Origin: Veillonella rodentium
GTDB taxonomy: Bacteria; Bacillota; Negativicutes; Veillonellales; Veillonellaceae
Reading direction: 5' to 3'
Length of the DNA: 64,000 bases
Assembly: GCF_900187285.1 (NCBI RefSeq)
Contig: NZ_LT906470.1
Coordinates: 1,870,001-1,934,000 of the forward strand
Part shown: piece after piece, positions 8,327-18,100 of the stretch
Layout: each line of letters opens with the position of its first letter
Position numbering within the stretch: the first letter of the stretch is position 1
Program-made: the position numbers and the translations under genes
Notes under the pieces: generated by a model
Database searches by the model: none
What the model was told of the DNA's origin: nothing
What the model saw: only the letters and a program-made list of their open reading frames with translations

Positions 8327-10945
8327 TTACTTCGTATTTCGCTCAATATGACTGCCATAAACGTCTCTGTAATCATTATTTTGCTTATTATCCTTATTAT
8401 TGACACGAAGTCGTTCTACCTTATGACGATCATTGTCTTTACCGGAAATTCGATCCACACGAGTACGATCCAAATCACGAAGACGAGCCAATTCAGGATT
8501 AAATTCATTAATAGCACGTCCCATTCTGCCATCAATAGGTGCACCCAATTGTAAAGCACGATAAATAATAGCAGCATATTCGTAACGAGTCAACGCACGA
8601 TCACCTTTAAATTCGCCATCAGGATAACCTTCAACAAGACCTCTGTCTGCCAAAGCTTTTACATATTCATAAGCCCAATGATTAGCCGGTACATCAGGGA
8701 AATTCACATCTTTCATGTCATACTGAGGTGCCATACCCATGGAACCCTTCATTTGCTGAATTTCAGCATTTTGAGCTTTTACAATAGCTTTTAAGTCCTG
8801 AACCTCTTTAGCCAATGCTACTCGAGATGTGGATACGCCGTTTTTCTGACCTAATTTCACTGTAACACCGGCATTAACCATGTTTTCACCGTTGCCCATG
8901 GATCCGGCTACACTGAACATAGTATCTTCATTTGGTCTGTAGAAAGCACCTAATGCCATAGCATTTTCACCGGCATAATTACCGTAACCGGCTGCAAAGT
9001 TCCATTTGTCATCAGGATCAAAATCCAACGGATGAATTGCCGCTAATGCAGCTGCACCGGCACCAACTTTACCAATTTTGCTATTTAATCGATTCACACC
9101 ATTACTAATACCGTTAGTTGCTTGATACAATTGGCTACCGTTAACGGCATCCTTAGATGTTGCAGAAACTTCACCATCAGCTACATTAGTAATTTTTTTA
9201 GAATTAGCATTCAAGCCATTTTCAGAAACATATGTATTGCCGCCTACGGTAACACCCCCGTTATTGATAACGGTACCTCCGGTCGTCACACTGTCCACCG
9301 ACAGATTTTTGGAAACATCCACGACATATTCCGTGCCGCCTGTAGCATTGCGATTCGAATTCGTTACCGTAATGTTGGAACTGCCCGCCTTTACAGAAGC
9401 TTCTTTATCATAAGCAGATTTTATAGCATCATGCACGGTGGAGGCCCCTGTTTCGCCGATATTGGACATAGTAATCGTCCCATCGCTGCCGACTGTGGCG
9501 TTACCGCCTAAAATATTCTTTACGGAGCCCGCTATGTTTCCCACTGTATCAGCCACTGCATATAATTGACTGCCGTTTACAGCATCTGTACTGTCCGAAG
9601 ACACCTTTCCGGCCGCCACATTAATCAACTGGCGTTCTTTACCTGCCGCACCTGCGCTGACAACACCATTCGTAGTCGATCCTTGTCCGGCAAATCCGGA
9701 ATAGGTGATGCCGTTTACTGTAGCCGATGTTTCCGTCGTCGCCGCCCGGTCAGTGGAAGCATTGCCCAGCACTACACTGTTTCCCTGGGTAGTCGTCACA
9801 TTGCTGCCCAATACATATGTATTAGCCTGCGCTATGGTATTTCTTACACCGAAAGCGCCCGAATCCTTACCGGAAACAGTATTACCAGTACCGATTCCGA
9901 TCGCCCCCTGTGCGGAAATTTTGCTGACTGTACCTACAGCCACGGCATTTACCGCACCTGCATCGGCGTTATTGCCGATAGCGACGGCACTCTCCTGCGC
10001 TTTTGTACTGTAACCGACCGCTACGGAACGGGCCCCGGTTGCCTGTGCGCTGTTACCGTATGCTACGGAATAATTACCGGCCGCATTCGCATTAAAGCCC
10101 GCAGCGGTACTGGAAATACCGCCCGCTCTTGCACTGTTGCCGACTGCAGTACTCCCTTCAGCGGATGCATTGGCGGATGAACCGAAAGCATTTGAATTAC
10201 GGCCCGAAGAAACCGAGCCATGCCCTATGGCGCTGGCATTCTCACCCGTCGCCCTCGCACTTTTACCTATCGCGTTTGTATTAGCCCCTGTCGCCTGCGC
10301 ACCTCGGCCTAAAGCCATCGAAGACTCTCCCGATGCGACGGATAACTGCCCCAGGGCGGTTGAATAGGAACTGGACACCTGATTATTGAATCCTACCGCC
10401 AAACCGTGATCGGCAGTAACGGTATTACCCGTACCGAAAGCACTGGAATAGTCCGCCGGTTTTACGGGCAGTTTATCCTCCACATCATACTTTCCGTGTT
10501 TAGGATGCTGCTTAAATTCACCTACTATATTGTTGCTGCCGTATCCGCTTACCTGCGCGCCGTACACGGCGTTATTGTCGCCGAACGCCATGGCCTGTCC
10601 ATCGCCGTTCTTCGTAACGGCAGGATTATCACCCGTTTCATCAACAGATGTCAACGTCCCGTATACATCATTACCTTCCCCGAATGCATCGGAATCCTTG
10701 CCGTTCACATAGTTCTGATTGCCGAAAGCACCGGAACTGCCGTATTGACTCGTGACAATATTCTGCTGCCCTGCGGCCACATTGCCGGGACCGTCCACCT
10801 TTGTCACCGACACCTTATTGTCATATGTTGCATCCGTAGATGCATTAAGAAATGCACCGGACATCTCCTTTTCCGCACCAAATACAGTTCCCGTTCCTAA
10901 TGCCAGTACAATTGCCAATGATAACGCCATCTGTTTTCTTTTCAT
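8327..10945 (-). CDS. YadA-type trimeric autotransporter adhesin with C-terminal SLH domain
   Basis: 872 residues. A signal peptide (MKRKQMALSLAIVLALG...VFGA) is followed by about 400 residues of YadA-head repeats of the form A.G..S.A.G..A.A....A.A.G, in which each 14-residue unit forms one rung of a trimeric beta-roll. Stalk/neck segments with DAVNGSQLY follow twice (about 455 and 600). Next is a membrane-anchor domain (about 625-700) with KVGAGAAALAAIHPL, AAGYGNYAGENAMALG and MVNAGVTVKLG. Beyond the anchor come a coiled coil (708-733), one SLH repeat (about 745-800, FPDVPANHWAYEYV, GYPDGEFKGDRALTRYE) and a charged tail. Ribosome site AAGGAGG precedes the ATG. Likely a surface adhesin that is also tethered to peptidoglycan. 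Confidence 0.92.
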   Translation of the reverse strand: MKRKQMALSLAIVLALGTGTVFGAEKEMSGAFLNASTDATYDNKVSVTKVDGPGNVAAGQQNIVTSQYGSSGAFGNQNYVNGKDSDAFGEGNDVYGTLTSVDETGDNPAVTKNGDGQAMAFGDNNAVYGAQVSGYGSNNIVGEFKQHPKHGKYDVEDKLPVKPADYSSAFGTGNTVTADHGLAVGFNNQVSSSYSTALGQLSVASGESSMALGRGAQATGANTNAIGKSARATGENASAIGHGSVSSGRNSNAFGSSANASAEGSTAVGNSARAGGISSTAAGFNANAAGNYSVAYGNSAQATGARSVAVGYSTKAQESAVAIGNNADAGAVNAVAVGTVSKISAQGAIGIGTGNTVSGKDSGAFGVRNTIAQANTYVLGSNVTTTQGNSVVLGNASTDRAATTETSATVNGITYSGFAGQGSTTNGVVSAGAAGKERQLINVAAGKVSSDSTDAVNGSQLYAVADTVGNIAGSVKNILGGNATVGSDGTITMSNIGETGASTVHDAIKSAYDKEASVKAGSSNITVTNSNRNATGGTEYVVDVSKNLSVDSVTTGGTVINNGGVTVGGNTYVSENGLNANSKKITNVADGEVSATSKDAVNGSQLYQATNGISNGVNRLNSKIGKVGAGAAALAAIHPLDFDPDDKWNFAAGYGNYAGENAMALGAFYRPNEDTMFSVAGSMGNGENMVNAGVTVKLGQKNGVSTSRVALAKEVQDLKAIVKAQNAEIQQMKGSMGMAPQYDMKDVNFPDVPANHWAYEYVKALADRGLVEGYPDGEFKGDRALTRYEYAAIIYRALQLGAPIDGRMGRAINEFNPELARLRDLDRTRVDRISGKDNDRHKVERLRVNNKDNKQNNDYRDVYGSHIERNTK

Positions 10946-11236
10946 ATATTCTAATTCCTCCTTACATTACATCTAAAATTATAAATATTTCATACAACTA
11001 TTATCATTTATAGTATACATAGGATAAAAAATCCTCATAAAATATAATTAATCGCAAGCAATGTAATATCATTACCTGCGATCATTGTACTTTAAAATTT
11101 AGATGAAGTAAAGAGTTTTTTAAATATTAGATGAAAATATCGATTTTTATCAATAAGCAAAAAGTCATCTGAATACTATTTTGAATATATAAATTAATAT
11201 CTCCTATACATATTAACTATATCTTTATAGACCGAA
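10946..11236. promoter_or_regulatory. AT-rich upstream region of the adhesin gene with a nested palindrome
   Basis: This 291-bp region separates the adhesin gene from the molybdopterin-binding gene, both on the minus strand. It is AT-rich. At 11051-11082 ATCGCA and TGCGAT enclose GTAAT/ATTAC, a nested inverted repeat about 105 bp upstream of the adhesin ATG. A TATACT-like -10 lies nearer the gene at about 11015-11020, without a good -35. The palindrome has no T tract, so a regulator site is more likely than a terminator. Confidence 0.35.
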
Positions 11237-12217
11237 CTATCCCAGGAACCCGCCGTGTCCCATACGGATACAGTCCTCCTTGGTAATTTCATCGTCCGCA
11301 ACGAGACGCGGCACAATTTCATCAAATGCCGTAGGCTTACTGAACAGTACGCCGCCCGGTACGCCGAGAATCGGAATGCCGTCCGCACAGTACGCGATGC
11401 ATACCATGGACCCCGGCAACACGGGCAGACCATAGGTAACAACGCGGTCCGCATAGCGTTTAATCGCCCCCGGTGTAAGATCATCAGGGTCGACACTCAT
11501 ACCGCCGGTACAGAAAATAATATCTGCACCCGCCGCTTTCACCTTATCGATGGCCGCCACGATATCATCGGTATTATCCGGCACAATCTCATGTGCAATT
11601 TTGCGGGCCCCGTATTCGGCACATCGTTTCTCAATGATCGGGGTGAAAGCATCCTTAATACGCCCCTCAAACACTTCGGATCCGGTCGTAACGATGCCCA
11701 TTGTCTTACGCTCAAACGGTTTTACATGTAAAATCGGTTCGTCCTTTGCGATATCTCGCGCCGCCTCAACCTGTTTTTCGTCCAGAAGCAACGGAATACA
11801 ACGCATTCCCGCCAGTTTCTCTCCTGCTTTCACCGGGGTATTATTAAATTTTGTAACAATCGTCAGCTCTCCGACGCTGTTAATGGCATGCAAACGTTCC
11901 ACGTCCACCTTGAAGAGTCCGTCCGTATCCGCAATCGCCTCGATTTTCCCCTGTGACATAGGCCCTGCATGCATATAATTGCCGCCGGCCATATCATAAA
12001 GAGCACGAGCCACATCCTCTTCATGCAAGAAACCCTCATCCTCCGGCTCCATCACAAATACATGTTCCTTGCCGAGATCCAGAAGTTTAGGAATATCCTC
12101 CTCCGTAATCACGTGCCCACGGCGGAACGGCGTGTCTTTCACCTCACCGATGACAATTCTCACAAGATCGTGTAATAATGCATGCCCTACGGCATCCTGC
12201 GTTCTAATGGACTTCAT
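11237..12217 (-). CDS. Molybdopterin-binding (MoeA/MogA-fold) protein
   Basis: 326 residues. The C-terminal half has the molybdopterin-binding fold: MGIVTTGSEVFEGRIKD (about 172-188) and FCTGGMSVDPDDLTP (about 238-252), with a closing LPGSMVCIAY and ILGVPGG. The N-terminal part (EDAVGHALLHDLVRI-like opening, GHVITEEDIPKLLDLG) resembles MoeA domain entry sequences but lacks the full four-domain MoeA layout, which is about 400 residues. It probably handles molybdopterin or acts in molybdenum cofactor insertion. No molybdoenzyme is seen in the window. A GGAGAAC ribosome site precedes the ATG. Confidence 0.78.
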   Translation of the reverse strand: MKSIRTQDAVGHALLHDLVRIVIGEVKDTPFRRGHVITEEDIPKLLDLGKEHVFVMEPEDEGFLHEEDVARALYDMAGGNYMHAGPMSQGKIEAIADTDGLFKVDVERLHAINSVGELTIVTKFNNTPVKAGEKLAGMRCIPLLLDEKQVEAARDIAKDEPILHVKPFERKTMGIVTTGSEVFEGRIKDAFTPIIEKRCAEYGARKIAHEIVPDNTDDIVAAIDKVKAAGADIIFCTGGMSVDPDDLTPGAIKRYADRVVTYGLPVLPGSMVCIAYCADGIPILGVPGGVLFSKPTAFDEIVPRLVADDEITKEDCIRMGHGGFLG

Positions 12218-12286
12218 ATGTTCTCCTCAATTCAAGTTATTCTCAATTTAAAATAAGCAATACAAATTATAGCATATACATACAAC

Positions 12287-12658
12287 TTAAAATATGCGAG
12301 CCGCTACGAGACCTGCCCAGCACAGGATAAGGCCGCCTATGACCTGCAATCCACCATACCAAAGCGCCCGTACATAGGATTCCGCCATCATGAGCTGCAA
12401 CATTTCAAAGGCAAATGTAGAAAATGTGGTGAAAGCTCCGAGGCCGCCCACAACGAGGAAAAATCGCAGCCATTGCGGAATGTCGGGCTTCTGCATATAT
12501 AGCCCCAAAATAAGCCCTATAATCAAACAGCCGACGAGATTCACCACAATGGTACCGTACGGAAACGACTCGACCTTCGTCATCACCCATTCACCTACAG
12601 CCAGGCGAAATAGCGCCCCTAAGGCTCCGCCGAGAGCCACCGCTATATATTTTTCCAT
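12287..12658 (-). CDS. crcB: CrcB/Fluc-type fluoride channel
   Basis: 123 residues from an ATG at 12658 with GGAGG five bases upstream; an ATG 15 bp further 5' has no ribosome site. Four membrane spans are visible. Family motifs are GGALGALFRL near the N-terminus, FPYGTIVVNLVGC (about 35-47) and GGLGAFTTFSTFAFE (about 73-87), which contains the two Phe of the fluoride pore. The protein works as an antiparallel dimer exporting fluoride. Some Firmicutes have two tandem crcB copies; here there is one. No fluoride riboswitch is evident upstream; a palindrome at 12692-12717 is. Confidence 0.9.
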   Translation of the reverse strand: MEKYIAVALGGALGALFRLAVGEWVMTKVESFPYGTIVVNLVGCLIIGLILGLYMQKPDIPQWLRFFLVVGGLGAFTTFSTFAFEMLQLMMAESYVRALWYGGLQVIGGLILCWAGLVAARIF

Positions 12659-12691
12659 AATGCCTCCATCCATTTGCTTTCACAATTCGTG

Positions 12692-12717
12692 TAATTATCG
12701 GTAATACCCGATAATTA
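12692..12717. promoter_or_regulatory. Palindromic candidate operator between crcB and the XRE regulator
   Basis: TAATTATCGG (12692-12701) and CCGATAATTA (12708-12717) form a perfect 10-bp inverted repeat with a 6-bp spacer. It lies 34 bp upstream of crcB and 80 bp upstream of the divergent XRE gene and lacks a T tract, so an operator is more likely than a terminator. Confidence 0.45.
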
Positions 12718-12796
12718 TCAAGTTTTCCGTATTAGTAAAAGCCTGATAGTCTCAGTATACTATATTTAGAGAGCATGGAAAAGAAAAGGAGTCGTC

Positions 12797-13153
12797 ATGA
12801 AAGCCAGCCCCGTTAAACTGACCGACCTGAAAATCAACAATTACGAAGACCCGTTTTTACAGCATCAATATGTGTGTTTGGGTCATAAAATCGCCATCAT
12901 CCGCCTATCCATGAACATGTCTCAGAAAGAACTGGCTCATCTTGTAGGAATCAGTCGCAGTTACCTGAGCAAGCTCGAACGCGGCATCGGCATATCCGGT
13001 GTCTCCGTGGAAATCCTCTTCAAAATCGCCCAGTCCCTGCAGATCAATATCGGAAAGCTGATGCATCTGCGCATAAAGGACTACAAAACGTGCAATGCGC
13101 ACCTGACGGCGCATTATAAGAGGATGGAGTTTCTTAATCGGCATAAAGAGTAG
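12797..13153 (+). CDS. XRE-family helix-turn-helix regulator
   Basis: 118 residues with AAAAGGAG upstream. A Cro/CI-type helix-turn-helix spans about residues 30-90: GHKIAIIRLSMNMSQKELAH, then LVGISRSYLSKLERG, the recognition helix, and VSVEILFKIAQSLQINIGKL. The short N- and C-terminal extensions show no further domain. It is likely a dimeric repressor. It is divergent from crcB, and the palindrome between them could be its own operator. A strong terminator follows at 13202-13239. Confidence 0.85.
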   Translation: MKASPVKLTDLKINNYEDPFLQHQYVCLGHKIAIIRLSMNMSQKELAHLVGISRSYLSKLERGIGISGVSVEILFKIAQSLQINIGKLMHLRIKDYKTCNAHLTAHYKRMEFLNRHKE

Positions 13154-13201
13154 GGCCTCAAATATGCATTGCCATTCTACAACGGAAGAGAAAAATCTTA
13201 T

Positions 13202-13239
13202 AAAAAGCCCCGCAGTTCATCAACCGCGGGGCTCTTTTT
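13202..13239. terminator. Bidirectional terminator, XRE gene and GntR gene
   Basis: AAAAAGCCCCGC (from 13202) pairs with GCGGGGCTCTTTTT (to 13239) around a 12-nt loop. A and T tracts flank both sides, fitting the two convergent genes; it slightly overlaps the 3' end of the GntR gene. Confidence 0.85.
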
Positions 13240-13945
13240 ATACTTCATTGATTTTTTTGTCTTGTACTTCCGCATTCGCTTTTTTGAAGATGAATGCATT
13301 TGTTATATGTTTACGCATGGCTTCTTCCGCGGCCAGTTCATCATGGCGTTCGATGGCATCTACGATCTGATCGTGTTCGTCATCACAGTCATGGGTTCTC
13401 ACGGCATTAAAAGAACTCAGATACATATCGCGGTTGACCCGCTCCCGAAAGCTTTCCAAATATTCCACAACGCGCTCGTTGCCGGAGCATTGAGCGATCA
13501 TGGAGTGGAAGCGGCTGTTCACGTCAACGCGTTCGGTCGCATCTTCAATGGCATGCATTTCTTTGCATAAAGCCTTCAATTCTCTAACCTGAGCCATTGT
13601 CGCGTTGCGTGCACAAAGGCGTGCCCCAAGGCCTTCCATAACCTCCCGGCATTGGTAGAGCGCTATGATTTCCTCCGGCGTATCGGATTTTACCGTAACA
13701 CCTTTCCACGGAACGATAACGACGAGATTATCCTTTGCCAATTTACGGAACGCCTCGCGTACCGGCGTCGCGCTGACCCGCAGCTGCGCCGCAATTTTCA
13801 CTTCATTCAGCTTTTCCTCAGGCATCAGTTCTCCTGTTAAAATAGCCGTTTTCAGTGTTAAATATACCTGCTCGCTCAGCGGCAATCGCTCGATGGCGTC
13901 CACGGACGATAATTTATATTTCCCTTTTGATTCACTCTTGCCCAT
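13238..13945 (-). CDS. GntR-family transcriptional regulator, FCD (FadR) subfamily
   Basis: About 235 residues from the ATG at 13945; GAGGGG lies six bases upstream, whereas an ATG two codons earlier abuts it. The N-terminal winged helix has LSEQVYLTLKTAILTGEL (about 25-42) and the recognition region LRVSATPVREAFRKLAKDNL. The C-terminal all-helical FCD domain includes ALYQCREVMEGLGARLC, FHSMIAQCSGNERV and the closing DEHDQIVDAIERHDELAAEE-like helices; its His and Asp residues usually bind a metal and a small carboxylate effector. The target is unknown. TTGTATACAC at 14056-14065 is a plausible operator. Confidence 0.87.
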   Translation of the reverse strand: MGKSESKGKYKLSSVDAIERLPLSEQVYLTLKTAILTGELMPEEKLNEVKIAAQLRVSATPVREAFRKLAKDNLVVIVPWKGVTVKSDTPEEIIALYQCREVMEGLGARLCARNATMAQVRELKALCKEMHAIEDATERVDVNSRFHSMIAQCSGNERVVEYLESFRERVNRDMYLSSFNAVRTHDCDDEHDQIVDAIERHDELAAEEAMRKHITNAFIFKKANAEVQDKKINEV

Positions 13946-14055
13946 AGTCATCCCCTCACGCGTCCCTCAGCTTTCACACTTTCAAAGAACGCATAAAATG
14001 AGTATAATAAAGTATAAGACAAATTACTCTATAAAATAATTTGTATATATAATCG

Positions 14056-14065
14056 TTGTATACAC
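14056..14065. promoter_or_regulatory. Candidate GntR (FCD-type) operator
   Basis: TTGTATACAC closely matches the TTGTATACAA-like half-palindromes bound by many FCD-type GntR regulators. It lies in the divergent region between the GntR gene and the lipid-kinase gene, within an AT-rich stretch with TATAAT at 14066-14071. Confidence 0.35.
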
Positions 14066-14150
14066 TATAATTATAAAACTCGCTTATAAGCCTGTCAATT
14101 TAGCAATAGCCAAGAGATTTATCATTTTTTGAAAGTAAGGAAGTTACACC

Positions 14151-15089
14151 ATGAGCCGTTGTCTGGTTATCATCAACCCCGTATCCGGGGGCGGTGCGGC
14201 ACGCCGTTACGCCCTCGATTTACAATGGAAATTGAGTACCTTATTCGATACGATCGAAGTCAAATTCACCACCGGTGAAGGCGATGCCACCAGATTCGCA
14301 AAGAACGCCTGCGATCGCGGCTTCGACGCCGTATTCTGCATGGGTGGGGACGGAACGGTAAACGAAACCGTAAACGGCATAGCCCAAGGGGGCTTCACCT
14401 GTACATTCGGATTCATCCCCGTAGGAACGGTCAACGACATGTCCCGCGCATTGGGCATGCCGCAAAATCCGATGCTGGCTATACGCCGTCTCGACATCAA
14501 CCAGACGCGCAGCATCGATATCGGTCGTTGTAATGATAAATATTTTTGCAATAACATCGCCGCCGGTGTCATTCCGAAGGTTATCGAGGAGGTAACGCCG
14601 AAGGAAAAGCGCATTTTAGGCCCTCTCGCCTACTTCTTGCGAGCCGGTCAGGCGCTCTTCACTACGAAAGACTACACATACCGCATCCAGACGGAAGATG
14701 ACGACTTTATCTGTAAGTCGCCGCTCGTCCTGGCGTTGCTCACAAATGTAGTATCCAGCTTTGAACGGTTCATGCCGGAAGCATCCGTCGACGACGGCTA
14801 TATGCGCATTATCATATTCAAGGAATACTTCATCCTGGATATTCTAAGCGTATTACCGCTCATCCTGAGCGGTGCCATCTATAATTCACGGTATACGACG
14901 ACGTTAACCGTAAAAAAGGCACACATCGAGCTCTTATCGCAAGTCGATAACTTACCGACAAATATGGACGGTGATCAAGGTCCATATATGCCGGTAGATA
15001 TCGAGGTATTACCGCAGGTGCTCAAGGTATTCGCACCGATCAAGCACAAAAAGAAAAAACCGTTATTGGCGAATATTCCCCGCATTTAA
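14151..15089 (+). CDS. Diacylglycerol kinase-family lipid kinase
   Basis: 312 residues, matching the YegS/DagK family length. The N-terminus IINPVSGGGAARR and the nucleotide-binding signature MGGDGTVNETVNG (about 64-76), then GFIPVGTVNDMSRALG, identify the catalytic domain. The C-terminal beta-sandwich includes the INxAA-like NNIAAGVIP and a late MDGDQGPYMPVDIEVLP. It would phosphorylate a lipid such as diacylglycerol or undecaprenol at the membrane face. An AAGGAAG site precedes the ATG. It is divergent from the GntR regulator, which may control it, and converges on addA with only 20 bp between stops. Confidence 0.87.
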   Translation: MSRCLVIINPVSGGGAARRYALDLQWKLSTLFDTIEVKFTTGEGDATRFAKNACDRGFDAVFCMGGDGTVNETVNGIAQGGFTCTFGFIPVGTVNDMSRALGMPQNPMLAIRRLDINQTRSIDIGRCNDKYFCNNIAAGVIPKVIEEVTPKEKRILGPLAYFLRAGQALFTTKDYTYRIQTEDDDFICKSPLVLALLTNVVSSFERFMPEASVDDGYMRIIIFKEYFILDILSVLPLILSGAIYNSRYTTTLTVKKAHIELLSQVDNLPTNMDGDQGPYMPVDIEVLPQVLKVFAPIKHKKKKPLLANIPRI

Positions 15090-15109
15090 CATGACGTGAG
15101 GATTTTCGC

Positions 15110-18100
15110 TTATACTATAATTGCATCATGCAATCTGAAGCTGTAAATATAACATGCTTTCACCGGCATATCGGTGAGCCGACAGAGGGCCTCTTTATAG
15201 AGGTCCATTTGTATTTTATAGCGCCTGATGAGTTCATCGCCGGATTGAACGCGGTCGGTCTTGTAATCCACGAGAACCCACGCCCCGTCCTCTTCAAAGG
15301 CGGTGTCGATAATCCCTTGAAGGAACAGATTCTCTCCCGCTTCAAGGGTCTCGTAAACACGCTGCCCGTCAAAGAGCATGCTGAACGGCAACTCCCGTTC
15401 CACGCGCTTTGATGCAATTAAACGCTTACCGAGATCCGATGTGAAGAATCGATACAGTCCGGAATCATTCAGTAAATTCCGTTCTTCCGCCGTGAAAGTC
15501 CCCTTCAATACCAATTCATCCAATCGCTTCGACAAGGATACCTGCGTATAGGTATCAATCGGCAGCCACTGCATGGCCTCGTGCATGAGGGTCCCCCATT
15601 GAGCGCCCGTGAGCACGTCCTCTTCGGACTGTAACACCCGCGGTTTTCTGCCGAACACGGAATTTGCTAATGCATCGTCATCTACTACAACAGAAGGCTG
15701 TAAGGCCATAATGGTATCGGTCTTAGATACCGCCTCAACACTAGAATCTATATCACCACTGTCAGCGACCTCACTATTAGGCTCTGACTGAACGTTACAT
15801 GGCGCTCCAATCCTCTCAGGCGTTCTTTCGACAGGTTCTGACCGCGGCAGAGAATCGATATCGCCCGCTTCTTCCTCCCGTTCCTGAAAGCGTCGCTTCA
15901 ACTCGCTGACGGATATTTTAGCGGTTCTGCGACAGGCATCTTCGTAGGGATAGGTATAGTTGAACCGATCGACGATAACTTGCGGCAATGCGACCTCATT
16001 GACCGCCGCCAATTCGCGCACCTTGCCGATTGTCGTTTCGTCTACATCGGCTTTGTAATCCAAATCGCCATACGCCGCACCGTCATGTATTTCAACCTTG
16101 ATGCGACATTGTTTATCCTTTAAATCAAAGCATGTGGAGCCTTCGTATTCAATACCTGCCCGCAACGGATTCCCTCCGTCCAGATGTCGCGCTGTCCCCA
16201 TGAGAACCCAATCCAAGTAGGAGTTCGCCTGTGTAATGAGGTCCTTCGGCAATGTCTGCGTATCTACCGAGGCACCTGCTTTCACCAGTTTTCCCGCAGC
16301 GGTCAGGCCCTTTTCACTCGACAAACCTTTAATAAAACCCGTCATGAAGAGTTTATCCCGAGCCCGCGTCAACGCAACATAGAGAATACGCTGTTCCTCG
16401 GCCTTGAGGGCCGCTTCTTTGACGTCTTTCACATAAAACCACGGCATGGTCGGATATGTGACGCGTATATCCGGATAATAGCCCTTAAGCCCGATGCCGG
16501 CGTTCTTATCGATGAGCAGCGGCGACGTCAAATCGCGTTTATTGAACCGCTTTTGCATGCCCGACAAGAACACCACAGGAAATTCGAGGCCCTTACTCTT
16601 ATGAATCGTCATGAGTCGCACCACATCGTCCGCTTCGGTAACCACGTTCGCCACCGCCATATCCTGATTACTGTCACGCAAGCTTTCAACAAAGCGCAAA
16701 AATCTGAACAGTCCTCGGAATCCGGACGATTCAAAGCCCTTCGCCCTCTCGTACAACGCCAGCACATTGGCGCGACGCACCAGGCCGTTCGGCATGGCGC
16801 CCACATAATTTACATAATCCTGAGATTCGTAAATATCCCACAACAGATCGGCCACCCCGTGACGGCGGGACAATGTACGCCACCGCTCCATATGAGCGAT
16901 AAACGACAGCAGCCGTTCATCCTGCGTCCGCTCCGCATAAGCCGGCATGAGGGTCCACAAAGTCCCCTCTCCGGAAAGGCGAAGCGCACCCAGTTCATTG
17001 GCATCGAGGCCGACTAGCCCCGAATGAAGAACGGCCGCCATCGGCAAGTCCTGCTCCGGATTGTCGATAATGGATAGCAGTGCTAAAAGCAGCTGAATCT
17101 CCTGGGCCTCAAAGTATCCGTCCCGCTCGTTCACGACCGCAGGGATCCCAGCCTGTCGCATAGCCTCCACGGCACGAGTGCCCCAACCGGCAAGAGAACG
17201 GCGCAACACGACAAAGTCCCGCCACTCGATCTGCCGAAATGTGCCGTCCGGATTCTGAACGCACTTTTTGGAAGCGTGAATCTCCTTGATTTTTTGAATT
17301 ATAAAATCAAGTTCCCGTTCGTTATTCTCCGGCTCATCCCTGTCCTCTTCCATGTCTTTCACATAAGCGCCGAGCGTATCGGAGCCCACATCGAGCAGTT
17401 GCAGTTCCACGTCGCCGCCGACCCAGTTATCCGGTGCATCCTCCACGATACGCCCCGGAATGAGGGATTCCCGCTCCGTGTAATTCAGTTCGGCCGCTTC
17501 GGCGGTCATAATCTGATAGAACAGAAAATTCGTCACCGCCAGAATATTTTCATGAGACCGGAAATTCTTCGCCAAATCGATACGGCGCTCCACCGCATCA
17601 GATCCGCCGTACGTATTATACTTATCCATAAACAGAGAGCTGTCCGCCATGCGGAAACTGTAAATGGCCTGCTTAACGTCGCCCACATAAAATCGATTAT
17701 CCTCTTTGGAAATCAAGTTGATAATCGTCTCCTGCACCCCGTTCGTATCCTGGTATTCGTCGACCATGATTTCTTTGAAAGTATCCTGCAGTTCCTTCGC
17801 CACATCGGACGGTTGAGGGTCATCTTCCGTTCCTGGCTCCACGAGGAGCGCCAGACACAGATGCTCAAGGTCGTTAAAGTCCATGACGCCCTGTTCCTTC
17901 TTCGCCTCCACATAAACTTCGTGAAAGGCGATTGTGAGTTCTACAAGGCCCTCAATGACGGGATACTGAGATCTGAACTGCTCCTGCAATGTCGTTTCCG
18001 ACACGGTGAATATACCGGATTGCATGCTTTTCAAATCATCTTTATTCTGATTGGCCAGCACTTTAAATTCTTCGACCAACGCAGGGTCCATGGATGCGCC

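Noticed and set aside
9566-10180. Long plus-strand open frames opposite the adhesin gene
   Set aside because: They are antisense shadows of the repetitive, GC-biased YadA-head repeats; no ribosome sites.
12659-12796. Fluoride riboswitch upstream of crcB
   Set aside because: The leader is only about 100 bp, AT-rich, and lacks the GGCGATG...pseudoknot pattern of the crcB motif.
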